From: Gammaproteobacteria bacterium
GTDB taxonomy: Bacteria > Pseudomonadota > Gammaproteobacteria > Eutrophobiales > Eutrophobiaceae
Direction of reading: 5' to 3'
Assembly (NCBI GenBank): GCA_004297165.1
Contig: SCUJ01000005.1
Span: 62,001-126,000 of the forward strand
Length of the DNA: 64,000 bases
Of this stretch, positions 10,645 to 20,333 are shown piece by piece (positions within the stretch are counted from its first letter, which is position 1; each line of letters begins with the position of its first letter). Made by a program: the position numbers and the translations under genes. Below the pieces are notes generated by a model, which worked only from the letters and a program-made list of their open reading frames with translations, did no database searches and was not told where the DNA came from.

Positions 10645-10778
10645 ATTCCCCCCTCAGGCTGTGGCATGCCGGCGAACAGGGCTGTCGCCGTATAGCGTTT
10701 TCATTATATATTGAAACCCGCAACCCACGATTCGAATAATAAACCGTGGGCCAGATACTTCGATCAGGGGGAGGCGCC

Positions 10779-12644
10779 ATGTACCGATCATCATACCTGC
10801 TGCTGTTGCTGGCGCTGTTCTGCGGCGCCTGTCAGATGTCCGTCAATCGCACCGCCGTCACCTCCGAGGGGGAAACGGAGGCCGCGGAGGAAACGCCGAT
10901 CCCCGGGATGGTCGGCACGGAACTCGGCATCGGCCTCTTCCAGACTCATTGCGCCGCCTGCCATGGCAACCCCAACGGGCCCGAGAACGCCACGGATCCG
11001 GCCATCATCCGCCAGATGCCGCCGGAGCGGATCTATGCGGCGCTAACCGGTGGCGTCATGCAGATCCAGGCCCAGCAACTGAATGACCGCCAGAAGCAAA
11101 CCCTGGCCGAATTCATGAGCGGCCGGCCCCTGGGGAGCGAGGCTTCCGGCGATGCCAATGCGATGCAGAATCATTGCCAGGACAATCCCCCGCTGGCGCC
11201 AGCAACAATAGGCCAATGGAACGGCTGGGGCGCGGGGATCGACAATGCCAGATACCAGCCGGCGGCAGCGGCGGGGCTCGCGGCCGCCGATATCCCGAGG
11301 CTCAAACTGCGCTGGGCCTTCGGCTTTCCGGGCGGCATCTCCACCTACAGTCAACCGGGCGTGTACGCGGGACGGCTCTACACCGGATCGGATCTCGGTT
11401 ACGTCTATTCCCTCGACGCCGCCACCGGATGCATCTATTGGTCCTTCCGCGCCGATGGCCAGGTGCGTAACGCGCCGTTGGTCGGCCCGGTGCAGGGACA
11501 TGCCGGGGCCACGCACGCGGTATTCTTCGGCGACGCCGAGGCGAACGTATACGCCCTCGACGCGCGGACCGGGGCGCTCTTGTGGCGTGAAAGGATCGAC
11601 AATCACTTCACCGCGCGCATCACCGGCAGCCTGACCCTGCACGAAGGCCGGCTCTATATCCCGGTTTCCTCCTCGGAGGCCTTCGCGGGCGGCACACCCG
11701 ATTATCCGTGCTGCACCTTCCGCGGCAGCGTCGTGGCGCTCGACGTCGATGACGGCCAGCGGATCTGGAAGACCTACACCATCGCCGAAACGCCGAAGCC
11801 CTATAAGAAAAACGAGAAAGGCGTGCAGCTTTATGCACCCGCGGGTGTATCGGTGTGGGGCACGCCGGCCGTTGATCCGGTGCGGCGCGCCATTTACGTC
11901 GGCACGGGTGACAGTTGGACAGCGCCGGCCGTGGACACCTCTGATGCGGTCATGGCCCTCGACATGGACACCGGCGTGGTCCGCTGGGTCTTTCAGGGCA
12001 CTCGCGAGGATGTCTGGCTGGGCGGCTGTTTCGGCGAGAAAAAATCCGCCGCCTGCCCGCCGGAGATGGGGCCGGACAATGACTTCGGCGCCGCGCCGAT
12101 CCTGCAAACCTTATCCGACGGCCGGCGTCTGCTCATCGTTGCGCAGAAATTCCGCAACGTCTTCGCCCTGGATCCCGATAAGGATGGCGCAGTGGTCTGG
12201 CAAGGCCAGGTCAGTCCGAGTGAGCGCGGCGGGGTCTTCTGGGGCGGCGCTGCGGTGAACGGCCGGGTCTATTACGGGGTCTCCGACGGCGGCGTGGCGG
12301 CCATCGAGTTGAAGGACGGCGCTCGGTCCTGGTTCAACCCGATCACTCAAGGCGAGACCCGCGTCTCCTTCACCGCGGCAACGAGCGCCGTCCCCGGCGC
12401 GATCTTTGCAGGCGGCAGCGACGGCAAACTGCGCTCGCTGTCGATGGAGAACGGCGATCTGATCTGGGAATACGACACGGCCCGCGACTTCGAGACCGTG
12501 AACGGCGTGGCGGCCCACGGCGGCTCGCTGCGCTCGCCGGGCGCGGTCATCGCGAACGGGATGCTCTTCGTCGGATCTGGTTATGGGGTGCTGGGGGCCT
12601 CGGACAAACCGGGGAATGTGTTGCTGGCGTTTGGGGTGGAGTGA
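10779..12644 (+). CDS. Cytochrome c domain plus PQQ-type beta-propeller dehydrogenase (polyvinyl-alcohol dehydrogenase-like), lipoprotein
   Basis: Start reset to MYRSSYLLLLLALFCGACQ; CAACHG heme motif then WNGWGAGIDNARYQP, KLRWAFGFPG, VGTGDSW repeats. Confidence 0.85.
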   Translation: MYRSSYLLLLLALFCGACQMSVNRTAVTSEGETEAAEETPIPGMVGTELGIGLFQTHCAACHGNPNGPENATDPAIIRQMPPERIYAALTGGVMQIQAQQLNDRQKQTLAEFMSGRPLGSEASGDANAMQNHCQDNPPLAPATIGQWNGWGAGIDNARYQPAAAAGLAAADIPRLKLRWAFGFPGGISTYSQPGVYAGRLYTGSDLGYVYSLDAATGCIYWSFRADGQVRNAPLVGPVQGHAGATHAVFFGDAEANVYALDARTGALLWRERIDNHFTARITGSLTLHEGRLYIPVSSSEAFAGGTPDYPCCTFRGSVVALDVDDGQRIWKTYTIAETPKPYKKNEKGVQLYAPAGVSVWGTPAVDPVRRAIYVGTGDSWTAPAVDTSDAVMALDMDTGVVRWVFQGTREDVWLGGCFGEKKSAACPPEMGPDNDFGAAPILQTLSDGRRLLIVAQKFRNVFALDPDKDGAVVWQGQVSPSERGGVFWGGAAVNGRVYYGVSDGGVAAIELKDGARSWFNPITQGETRVSFTAATSAVPGAIFAGGSDGKLRSLSMENGDLIWEYDTARDFETVNGVAAHGGSLRSPGAVIANGMLFVGSGYGVLGASDKPGNVLLAFGVE

Positions 12645-12674
12645 AGGAAGCGGATATCCGGGGTGTCTAATTCT

Positions 12675-12714
12675 GCTCTGTCCACGTGTGCACAAACGGC
12701 GTGCACACCCTACG
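12675..12714. repeat. Direct repeat copy 1 (40 bp, contains inverted TGTGCAC/GTGCACA)
   Basis: gctctgtccacgtgtgcacaaacggcgtgcacaccctacg; 34/40 identical to 13479-13518. Confidence 0.7.
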
Positions 12715-12812
12715 ATTACTGCTTCTTCGCTGCCCAGCGATCACAGTAATTCCCTCAGGTTGAAGCGAAAAGGTACACACTACAACGTTTCACAGCGCCA
12801 GCCTTGACAGTG

Positions 12813-13073
12813 TTATGCCGCCGACTGATGGTCAGTATCCCACCCCGGAAAAACCAGCACTGCCGGGTGGCAGCGCAGCGCTCGCGCAAGAACCTTGGCG
12901 CGCTCCACGCCGAGATTGACGCGATCGTTTTCAATGGCGGAGATTGTCGCCTGCGGAATGCCCGTGAGTTCAGCCAACTGATTCTGGCTGAGTTCCTGAA
13001 GGTCGCGAATAATCCGGACGGATTCCCCGACGCTTACCGCGGTGCGGCGCTTGGCTGTTCGAAACTGGCTCAT
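12813..13073 (-). CDS. XRE-family HTH antitoxin
   Basis: 86 aa; VRIIRDLQELSQNQLAELTGIPQATISAIENDRVNLGVERAKVLARAL HTH; start immediately follows toxin stop. Confidence 0.9.
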   Translation of the reverse strand: MSQFRTAKRRTAVSVGESVRIIRDLQELSQNQLAELTGIPQATISAIENDRVNLGVERAKVLARALRCHPAVLVFPGWDTDHQSAA

Positions 13074-13355
13074 CTACAACCTCCGATAGTCGTGTGCGGT
13101 AATCGATATCACCTGAAAGATCTGGTCCGCGGCTATGACGCGATAAATAACCCGATATTGAATGGACAAGCGGGATGAACGATGCCCATTCCATTCTCCA
13201 GACAGGGCCTCGTCATGAAACCCCTTGATCGCGCGCAAGCCCGGCGGTCCTGATATGGCTGCGATGTCCAGCCATTTCTCGTAACGTTTGAGGATGTCCT
13301 TTGGCGCCGCATCCAGCTGTTTGTCCACTCTCCTGTGTTCCTCGATGCGCCACAT
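13074..13355 (-). CDS. RelE/ParE/HigB-superfamily toxin
   Basis: 93 aa; GLRAIKGFHDEALSGEWNGHRSSRLSIQYRVIYRVIAADQIFQVISITAHDYRR pattern; toxin-first order with HTH antitoxin. Confidence 0.88.
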   Translation of the reverse strand: MWRIEEHRRVDKQLDAAPKDILKRYEKWLDIAAISGPPGLRAIKGFHDEALSGEWNGHRSSRLSIQYRVIYRVIAADQIFQVISITAHDYRRL

Positions 13356-13368
13356 AGCCTATTCTGGT

Positions 13369-13386
13369 CATACCATATATGGCATG
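13369..13386. promoter_or_regulatory. Palindromic operator candidate upstream of TA operon
   Basis: CATaCCATATATGGcATG, near-perfect 18-nt inverted repeat 14-31 nt upstream of the toxin ATG. Confidence 0.5.
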
Positions 13387-13478
13387 TCAAGCCAATCAGC
13401 TACGTTCGATAGCGGTTTGGCCAAGTATAGGCAGTGGTTGTCCGGGATGCCCAGTTGACTTTTCTGTTATCCAGTAGA

Positions 13479-13518
13479 GCCCTGCCCGCGTGTGCACAAA
13501 CGACATGCACACCCTGCG
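13479..13518. repeat. Direct repeat copy 2
   Basis: gccctgcccgcgtgtgcacaaacgacatgcacaccctgcg. Confidence 0.7.
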
Positions 13519-13566
13519 ATGAAGGTCCGCTATACTTTTCGAAGGCGAGCAGTTGCAGAGGTGAGT

Positions 13567-14277
13567 ATGCGGCGGATCATAACCTTACATGTGTTGATGT
13601 TTTATCTGGCGGGCGCGGGCGCCGCTGATGTCCCGGTACTGAGCGGCAGGGAAATTCTGAGTCATTGCGTGATCGCGGGGCAGCTTGCGCCCATGCCCTG
13701 GGGCGTCAAGGTGACAACCGGCGATGCCTCCGCGATCGCCTGCCGCGCCTTCCTCGGCGCCGTCAACGATGCCCACGAATTCCATGTATCCAGCACTCGC
13801 ATCACCCCGCGCTATTGTCTTCCACCCAAAATCTCCATGGACAGCGTCGCAATCATGCTGGAACAGCGATCCCTCACAATCCCACCTGGCGATGAATCCG
13901 CGGGTAAATATATTCTCGATGCCTATGCGGCTGAGTATCCCTGCACTGAAGGAACAATGACCGGGATGAATGCCTTCTCCATGACTGGCGAGGCGTTGCT
14001 GGCAGCATGCCTGCCACTGGTGGATATGCCTGTCGACATCCATGACATCACGGCTCATGGGGAACGCAATCTCTGCCTGGGCTATATCGCCGGGGCCGTC
14101 GACAGCCTTGCAGATTTGCAGTCTGAACCGGCCTGGTGTCTGGCCGATGATCATGCCGATATGGGAAGACTGGTGAACACGGTGACGCGCTATCTGCAAA
14201 CGCATGCAGAAACGCTCGCCGGCAATGCCGCGGCGGTTATCGATGCGGCGTTGAAAGAAACCCTTCCTTGTAAATAA
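13567..14277 (+). CDS. Exported protein with two Rap1a/Tai-immunity-like domains
   Basis: Start reset to MRRIITLHVLMFYLAGAGA; two tandem units each with G..LL..C ... A/LCxxxxxGAxx ... CLxx ... PC. Confidence 0.6.
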   Translation: MRRIITLHVLMFYLAGAGAADVPVLSGREILSHCVIAGQLAPMPWGVKVTTGDASAIACRAFLGAVNDAHEFHVSSTRITPRYCLPPKISMDSVAIMLEQRSLTIPPGDESAGKYILDAYAAEYPCTEGTMTGMNAFSMTGEALLAACLPLVDMPVDIHDITAHGERNLCLGYIAGAVDSLADLQSEPAWCLADDHADMGRLVNTVTRYLQTHAETLAGNAAAVIDAALKETLPCK

Positions 14278-14314
14278 TCATGGGAGAGATTCGACTGCCT
14301 GTTAAAATGCCGGC

Positions 14315-14884
14315 ATGAAACGACTCATCATCGGCATCTCAGGTTCCAGCGGCGTAATCTACGGCATCCGCCTGTTGGAGATCCTGCGGCAACAGAAACT
14401 CTTCGAAACACATCTGGTGCTCACGTCCAGCGCGCGCCTTAGCATCCCCATCGAGACCGATTACAGCGTCGCGGATGTGGAGCGCCTGGCGAACGTGACG
14501 CATGCCCCGGAGGACCACGCCGCCTCCATCGCCAGCGGTTCATATCTCACCGAGGGCATGGTTGTCGCGCCCTGCTCCATGAAGAGTCTCTCCGGGATCG
14601 TGCATTCCTACGCCGACAATCTGCTGCTGCGCGCGGCGGATGTGTGCCTCAAGGAGCAGCGCCGCCTTGTGGTGCTGCCGCGCGAGACGCCGCTGCACGT
14701 CGGGCATTGCAAACTGTTGTACGATGCGGCGCAGATGGGCGTGACGATCATGCCGCCGATGCCGGCTTTCTATGGCAAACCCAAGACCATCGACGATCTC
14801 GTCAACAATACCCTCGGCCGGGTGTTGGATCTGTTCGGCATCGAGGCCGGCATCGTGCAACGCTGGACTGGGCCAGACCGTTGA
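14315..14884 (+). CDS. ubiX: UbiX family flavin prenyltransferase
   Basis: KRLIIGISGSSGVIYGIRLLEIL, VAPCSMKSLSGIVHSYADNLLLRAADVCLKEQRRLVVLPRETPLH, MPAFYGKPKTIDDLV. Confidence 0.97.
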   Translation: MKRLIIGISGSSGVIYGIRLLEILRQQKLFETHLVLTSSARLSIPIETDYSVADVERLANVTHAPEDHAASIASGSYLTEGMVVAPCSMKSLSGIVHSYADNLLLRAADVCLKEQRRLVVLPRETPLHVGHCKLLYDAAQMGVTIMPPMPAFYGKPKTIDDLVNNTLGRVLDLFGIEAGIVQRWTGPDR

Positions 14885-14900
14885 AACAAGGATAGTTATA

Positions 14901-15755
14901 TCAATCCCAGCCGGAAGGCGTCCCCGCCGGAATAATTTCCATGAAGGCTTCCACCGCCTGGATGCGGCTGTCGTAAATCTTGAACATCTCCCACACCGAG
15001 AGTTCGCCTTCGCCCTGCATGATCGACCCCGGTCCGAAATTCATGCGCAGCCAGACGATGCCTTGCTCCTCATCCACGGCCGCCACTCGCGCCGTGATGC
15101 CGGGCAATGTCGGGATGCGCTGTTCGCGGATATTGTCGCAGCCGGGAAAAAAAGTGCAGCCGGGTCCGGCCATGAGTTGTCCGTTTTCGAAGCGATAGGC
15201 CTCCGGTGAAAACCGCGCATCGACGGTCACGAAACTGCCGCTGCGCAATCCTTCCGGATAGAGCAGCGCCAGTTTGATCATCTCCTCCCGCGTATTCCGC
15301 TGTTCGGGCGCCGGCGTTATATTCATCGCCTTGCTGGCCTCGACGATTGCCTCCGGGCGATAGATCATGCCTTCCTCCCGGCTGCGCACCACGGTGGATT
15401 CGATTTCGCTGATCTTGCCTTCCGCCACCTTCAGGCGGATTGCAACGAGTACGCGCTTGCCGCCTTCGATGGCGGTGACATGCACGCCTGCCGTGCTGTT
15501 GCGCACATCGATGATGTCCTGGCGAAAAGTATCCAATCCCTCGATGCCTTTCCACAAACCTTCTCCGGGTTGCAGTTCCCGCGTATCCTCGGTGAAACGC
15601 ACGTCCGGCGAGAGCGGCGCCAGGCCGGGATCGTGCCGGAGCATGGCATCCAGATAACGGGTGGTCATGTTGGCGAGGCACTCGCGGTCGCAGGATTGCG
15701 CGGAAACGGAGGAGAGCCATAGTAAGGTCGTCGTGAAAAGTATCAGGGTTCGCAT
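14901..15755 (-). CDS. Exported SnoaL/NTF2-like hypothetical protein
   Basis: 284 aa with signal peptide; RYLDAMLRHDPGLAPLSPDVRFTEDTRELQPGEGLWKG. Confidence 0.6.
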   Translation of the reverse strand: MRTLILFTTTLLWLSSVSAQSCDRECLANMTTRYLDAMLRHDPGLAPLSPDVRFTEDTRELQPGEGLWKGIEGLDTFRQDIIDVRNSTAGVHVTAIEGGKRVLVAIRLKVAEGKISEIESTVVRSREEGMIYRPEAIVEASKAMNITPAPEQRNTREEMIKLALLYPEGLRSGSFVTVDARFSPEAYRFENGQLMAGPGCTFFPGCDNIREQRIPTLPGITARVAAVDEEQGIVWLRMNFGPGSIMQGEGELSVWEMFKIYDSRIQAVEAFMEIIPAGTPSGWD

Positions 15756-15963
15756 CGGATTACGCCTTTTTTGGTAGTTGCATGGTTATTGCGTATGCAG
15801 TAAACAGTACCCTTGCCGAAACAGTTCTTCAATAGCATGAAAGCGACCACCCATGGAATTCGAGTTTAATCGACTAAGACAGCCGGTCGGCAAAGCAGTG
15901 GAGGGCTGGACGCCACCTCCGTGGCCGCATAGCGGCTGGGTTTCTCTTTTGCTGAACTGACCG

Positions 15964-16416
15964 ATGCAAATCTCCCTGGAAACCGCAAATCAACCCGAGG
16001 TCATCCGGCTCATCGAGGAACTGGATGACTATCAGAAACCCTTGTATCCGCCGGAATCGCACCACGGGATCGATATAGAGGCCCTGTCACAGGACAACGT
16101 CATCTTCGCGGTAATCCGTGCGGACGATGGGGAGGCCATCGGTTGCGGGGCCGTCGTGGTCAACGGGGATGAAGGAGAAATCAAACGGATGTACATCCGG
16201 CCGGCCCGGCGCGGCAACGGGCACGGCGGAGAACTCCTGGAATTCCTTGAGACAAAGGCAGCGCGCGCGGGCTGCGTTGTCCTGCGGCTCGAAACCGGGA
16301 TACTGCAGCCCGAGGCCCTCCGTCTCTACGAACGCTCGGGTTATCGGCAATGCCCGCCCTTCGGTGATTATAAAGAGGATCCAATGAGTCTGTTCTTCGA
16401 AAAATACATCCGGTAA
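15964..16416 (+). CDS. GNAT family N-acetyltransferase
   Basis: IGCGAVVVNGDEGEIKRMYIRPARRGNGHGGELLEFLE, LRLYERSGY. Confidence 0.92.
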   Translation: MQISLETANQPEVIRLIEELDDYQKPLYPPESHHGIDIEALSQDNVIFAVIRADDGEAIGCGAVVVNGDEGEIKRMYIRPARRGNGHGGELLEFLETKAARAGCVVLRLETGILQPEALRLYERSGYRQCPPFGDYKEDPMSLFFEKYIR

Positions 16417-16446
16417 GCTGAGAACGTAAGCCGGGGAGGATCAAGT

Positions 16447-17811
16447 ATGTCGCAAACCACAGCCGAATACTTCAACGCCACCATCCGCAACTCGCAGACA
16501 CTGCGGCTCCTGTCGATTGGTTTCCTGGTCATTCTGCTCATCATCCCGATTGCCATGATCAACGAGCTGGTCAGGGAACGTCAGGAGCGGCGCGATACCG
16601 CCGTCACCGAGGTATCGTCCAAATGGGGCAACATGCAGATCATCACCGGCCCCGCGCTCGTGGTCCCGTATACCTATCAATGGACGGAAACCAATCCGGA
16701 AGGCCAGACAATTGCCCGCACCGCGCCGCGCAGCGCCGTGTTCCTGCCGGAACGTCTCCGAATCAACGGGACGATAACCACGGAAACCCGGCAACGGGGC
16801 ATCTTCTCGATCCCGGTATACAAACTCGCCATCGAGATCGCCGGTGAGTTCGCGCGTCCCGACTTTTCGACGCTCGGCCTGGAGCCCGCCGCCGTAGCCT
16901 GGGAGCGTGCCTATCTTGCCATCGGCATCGCGGACGCCCGGGCAATCCAGGAGGAAACGACAGTGACGTGGAACGATCGCAGGGTCCCGTTTCTTCCGGG
17001 GACCGGGGAATTCACGAACACCGCGAACGGGATCCAGGCCATGGTCGGCGTGGCAACGGATGCGCAGCGCTTCGAGTTCTCGTTGCCGCTCGCGCTGAAC
17101 GGCAGCGTCGGGGTCTATTTCACGCCCTTCGGCAAGAGTACCGAGGCAACGCTGGAATCGAATTACCCACACCCCAGCTATCAGGGCAACTGGCTGCCGA
17201 CAGATCATTCCACCACGGATACGGGCTTCCGCGCGACGTGGTCGATTCCCTTCCTGGGGCGCAACTATCCGCAGTCATGGAGCACGGAGAATTCGTTCGC
17301 CGAGGTTGTGCAAAGCTCGCGTTTCGGGGTTGAGTTGACGACCCTGGTCGATCACTATCGAATGGCGGAGCGCAGCGTGAAATACGCCATGCTCTTCATC
17401 CTGCTCACCTTCGCCACGATCTGGCTCATCGAGGTGCTGGCCAGGGTCAAGGTCCATCCGATCCAGTATCTGTTGCTCGGCGGTGCGCTCTGTCTGTTCT
17501 ATTTACTGGAGTTATCGCTCGCCGAGCATCTGGGTTTTCCCGCAGCCTATGCCATCGCCAGCGTCGCGGTCATCGGGATGGTGACCGCCTATGCCCGCGC
17601 GATCCTGCACCGCCCGGCGCGCGCGCTCATTGTCGGCGGCGGCGTCACACTGCTCTATGTTTATCTCTACATCCTGCTCATCAACGAAGACTATTCCCTG
17701 CTCATCGGTTCGATAGGGCTCTTCATCATCCTTGGCGCGATCATGTACTCGACCAGGCGCGTGGATTGGTACGAGGTAGGCAAGGATCAGGAGATCGGGA
17801 AACAAACGTAG
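16447..17811 (+). CDS. creD: CreD-like inner membrane protein
   Basis: Lxx-I-P-I-M-I-ELVxERQxRRDxAVxEVSSKWG, VEFVFxLVDHYRxAERSxKYAxLFI-like block. Confidence 0.9.
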   Translation: MSQTTAEYFNATIRNSQTLRLLSIGFLVILLIIPIAMINELVRERQERRDTAVTEVSSKWGNMQIITGPALVVPYTYQWTETNPEGQTIARTAPRSAVFLPERLRINGTITTETRQRGIFSIPVYKLAIEIAGEFARPDFSTLGLEPAAVAWERAYLAIGIADARAIQEETTVTWNDRRVPFLPGTGEFTNTANGIQAMVGVATDAQRFEFSLPLALNGSVGVYFTPFGKSTEATLESNYPHPSYQGNWLPTDHSTTDTGFRATWSIPFLGRNYPQSWSTENSFAEVVQSSRFGVELTTLVDHYRMAERSVKYAMLFILLTFATIWLIEVLARVKVHPIQYLLLGGALCLFYLLELSLAEHLGFPAAYAIASVAVIGMVTAYARAILHRPARALIVGGGVTLLYVYLYILLINEDYSLLIGSIGLFIILGAIMYSTRRVDWYEVGKDQEIGKQT

Positions 17812-17988
17812 GGTAACTCTGAACCAACTCGAATCCATTCACCCTGAGACTGGCGAAGGGCAACGAATTCTGGTTTTCCGTTAGTGCTTCGACAGGCACC
17901 GTACGAACGGGTGCTGTGTATTAGTTCCTTGGGACACACCCTTCAGGTTGGTCCGGAATCCGGAACGTGCGTATTAAATTTCTGTTGC

Positions 17989-18010
17989 TAATGAGAATGT
18001 TTCTCGTTTA
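17989..18010 (+). promoter_or_regulatory. Putative Fur box upstream of hemP
   Basis: TAATGAGAATGTTTCTCGTTTA imperfect palindrome resembling Fur consensus, 11 nt before hemP ATG. Confidence 0.6.
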
Positions 18011-18020
18011 CTATATCCAT

Positions 18021-18194
18021 ATGGACAGTGCACGTAAGGAACAAAACTCATCACAACGCTCGGTGCCGGTCATCGATAATACCGTGGCCAGTATCGTGTT
18101 ACTGGGAGAGAAGAAATCCCTCGTGATTGAGCATAAGGGCGAGCGTTATCAACTCCGCGAGACCCGACAAGGAAAGTTGATACTGACCAAATAA
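18021..18194 (+). CDS. hemP: HemP hemin-uptake protein
   Basis: Start at ATG 18021; SxxLxxGxxxLxIxHxGExYQLRETRQGKLILTK. Confidence 0.9.
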   Translation: MDSARKEQNSSQRSVPVIDNTVASIVLLGEKKSLVIEHKGERYQLRETRQGKLILTK

Positions 18195-18273
18195 CACCAC
18201 GGGGCGCAAGCCAGCCAGCCGCCAGCCATTTCCCGCCGGTTTCGTATTTCAATTCGAACTTGAGGAATGGCTT

Positions 18274-20277
18274 ATGACTAATAGTGAATTTGTGTCTATT
18301 GCCTGTCTGCTGGCGGGCCTCGCCGGTACGCAACCGGCGCTCGCGGCAACGACCGGACAGCCTGACGAAGAAATCGTCATCTGGGGAACCCGGGTAAAGA
18401 GTTCCTCGATCTTCCTGGACGAGGAGCAGATCGGCGTCAAGCAGGCGGATCACTTAAGCGATCTCCTGCGTGATATCCCGGGAGTGGATGTCGGCGGCAC
18501 TCATTCCCTCAACCAGCGCATCAACATCCGGGGGCTGGATGACACCGACCTCCAGGTAACCATCGACGGCGCGAATCAGAACAACTACATGTACCACCAC
18601 ATGGGTAACCTCCTGATCAACGCCGATATCCTGCGTGCCGTGGATGTTCAGGTCGGCGCCAACTCGGTGATCAACGGCGGGATGGGCGGTGCGGTCCACT
18701 TTGAGACCAAGGTTGCCGATGACCTCCTGAGCGCAGGGGAAAACTACGGCGCGCGCATGCAGACCGCCTACCACGATAACGCCCTCTGGTCCTATGGACT
18801 GACCGGTTACGCCCGGATAGGCGAAAGGCTGGATGCGGTTATGTATTACTCCCAGGTAGATCGGGACAACTTCGAGGACGGCGATGGCGTCGAGGTCTTT
18901 GGCAGCGACGGGGATCTCGAAAATCTCCTACTTAAAACCGGTTTCGCGATCGACGATCGGCAACGCCTGGCGCTGAGCTATGATCGTTACCGCGATTCAG
19001 GCAGTTACGCGGAACGTCCGGACATGGGCGTGCGCACCAATCAGGCTCTCTCCGCGGGCTTGTTATTCCCGACCGAATACGGGCGCGACACGCTAACAGC
19101 CGCCTATACTCTGGATCTCGGATCGGGCTTGAATCTGCGTCTCAGCGGCTTCCGGAACGAAACGGATCTCGAGCGGCTTGCAACGCTCACCAACAACAGG
19201 ACTGAGGGCAACGCCGCCAACCAGGGCGTTAGCTTGCTGGCCGAGTCGCGGATCGATTTCGCCGGTTTTGCGCATCGTCTGCTCTACGGTTTCGACTATC
19301 TGCATCAGGAAACCGACTATCGCTTGAAGTACGGTAACGGATCGCCAGACCGGACGGACCTCCAGCAGGCCGAAAATCTGGCCTTCTATGCCGAAGACCG
19401 CATCGGGATTGGCGAACGGTTTTCGCTCAAACCCGGCATCCGCGTCGATCGCTATGCCATGGACACGGACATCAATGATTCAGACTACACACGCTGGTCC
19501 TTCGGACTCGCGGGGGAATTCGTCATGACCGACCAATTACGGCTCCAAGGCGGGCGCACGGAATTTTTCAAGGGACCGGAACTCTCGGAGGTGTTCACTG
19601 GGGCGGGCATCGGCAACATCCCCAATCCTGACCTGGAGCCGGAGTCAGGCCATAACGACGAGTTGGGACTGCGTTTTCGCACCACGAACATGCTCGGCAT
19701 CGACTCCATCAACGCGAATTTCACCGTATTCCGGACCCGTCTGGAAGACAAGATCGAGGAGGTCGATTACCCGCTTGACGCCTGCACAGGCCGCGGCTGC
19801 GCCGGCTGGTACGACAATACCGGGGCAGTCGAGATCCAGGGTCTCGAAGCCGGCTTGAGCGTATTCAAAAACAACCTGAGCGCCACCGCGAGTTACTCCA
19901 AATCCGATTCCGAAGTCAAATCGACGGGTTTCCCGCTGGAACGGGAGGTTGGAGACAGCATCGGGCTCAGCCTCGATTACACATTCCCTTCGTTGCATCT
20001 CGATTTGAACTGGACCTCACGCTTCGCGCTCGATGAGACGGCCTCCGCCGCGGCCAAACAGGGATATGACCTTCACAACATTTCCGGCCGCTGGCAACCG
20101 GATTCTATTCGCGGCCTGAGTGTTACGCTCGGGGTGGAGAACCTGTTCGATGAACTCTATGTCTCGCATGCCTCGCGGGTCGGCGTCACGATACATCCGG
20201 TCTTCGGTCCGCTGGTGCTGGACGATTACGAACCGGGACGCAACATCAAGGCGACATTGAGTTACAAGTTCAATTGA
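18274..20277 (+). CDS. TonB-dependent receptor (iron/heme-type)
   Basis: 667 aa; plug domain LSDLLRDIPGVDVGG...RINIRGLDDTDLQVTIDGA; C-terminal ATLSYKFN; downstream of hemP. Confidence 0.9.
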   Translation: MTNSEFVSIACLLAGLAGTQPALAATTGQPDEEIVIWGTRVKSSSIFLDEEQIGVKQADHLSDLLRDIPGVDVGGTHSLNQRINIRGLDDTDLQVTIDGANQNNYMYHHMGNLLINADILRAVDVQVGANSVINGGMGGAVHFETKVADDLLSAGENYGARMQTAYHDNALWSYGLTGYARIGERLDAVMYYSQVDRDNFEDGDGVEVFGSDGDLENLLLKTGFAIDDRQRLALSYDRYRDSGSYAERPDMGVRTNQALSAGLLFPTEYGRDTLTAAYTLDLGSGLNLRLSGFRNETDLERLATLTNNRTEGNAANQGVSLLAESRIDFAGFAHRLLYGFDYLHQETDYRLKYGNGSPDRTDLQQAENLAFYAEDRIGIGERFSLKPGIRVDRYAMDTDINDSDYTRWSFGLAGEFVMTDQLRLQGGRTEFFKGPELSEVFTGAGIGNIPNPDLEPESGHNDELGLRFRTTNMLGIDSINANFTVFRTRLEDKIEEVDYPLDACTGRGCAGWYDNTGAVEIQGLEAGLSVFKNNLSATASYSKSDSEVKSTGFPLEREVGDSIGLSLDYTFPSLHLDLNWTSRFALDETASAAAKQGYDLHNISGRWQPDSIRGLSVTLGVENLFDELYVSHASRVGVTIHPVFGPLVLDDYEPGRNIKATLSYKFN

Positions 20278-20287
20278 TCGGAAACAA

Positions 20288-20317
20288 CTCCCCGCGCTGT
20301 GTTCTCAGCGCGGGGAG
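20288..20317. terminator. Convergent intrinsic terminator
   Basis: CTCCCCGCGCTG-TGTTCT-CAGCGCGGGGAG perfect 12-bp stem between convergent genes. Confidence 0.75.
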
Positions 20318-20333
20318 TCTTTGCCAGTGGATA

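Noticed and set aside
12675-13518. TA region as a composite transposon
   Set aside because: No transposase; repeats are short and imperfect
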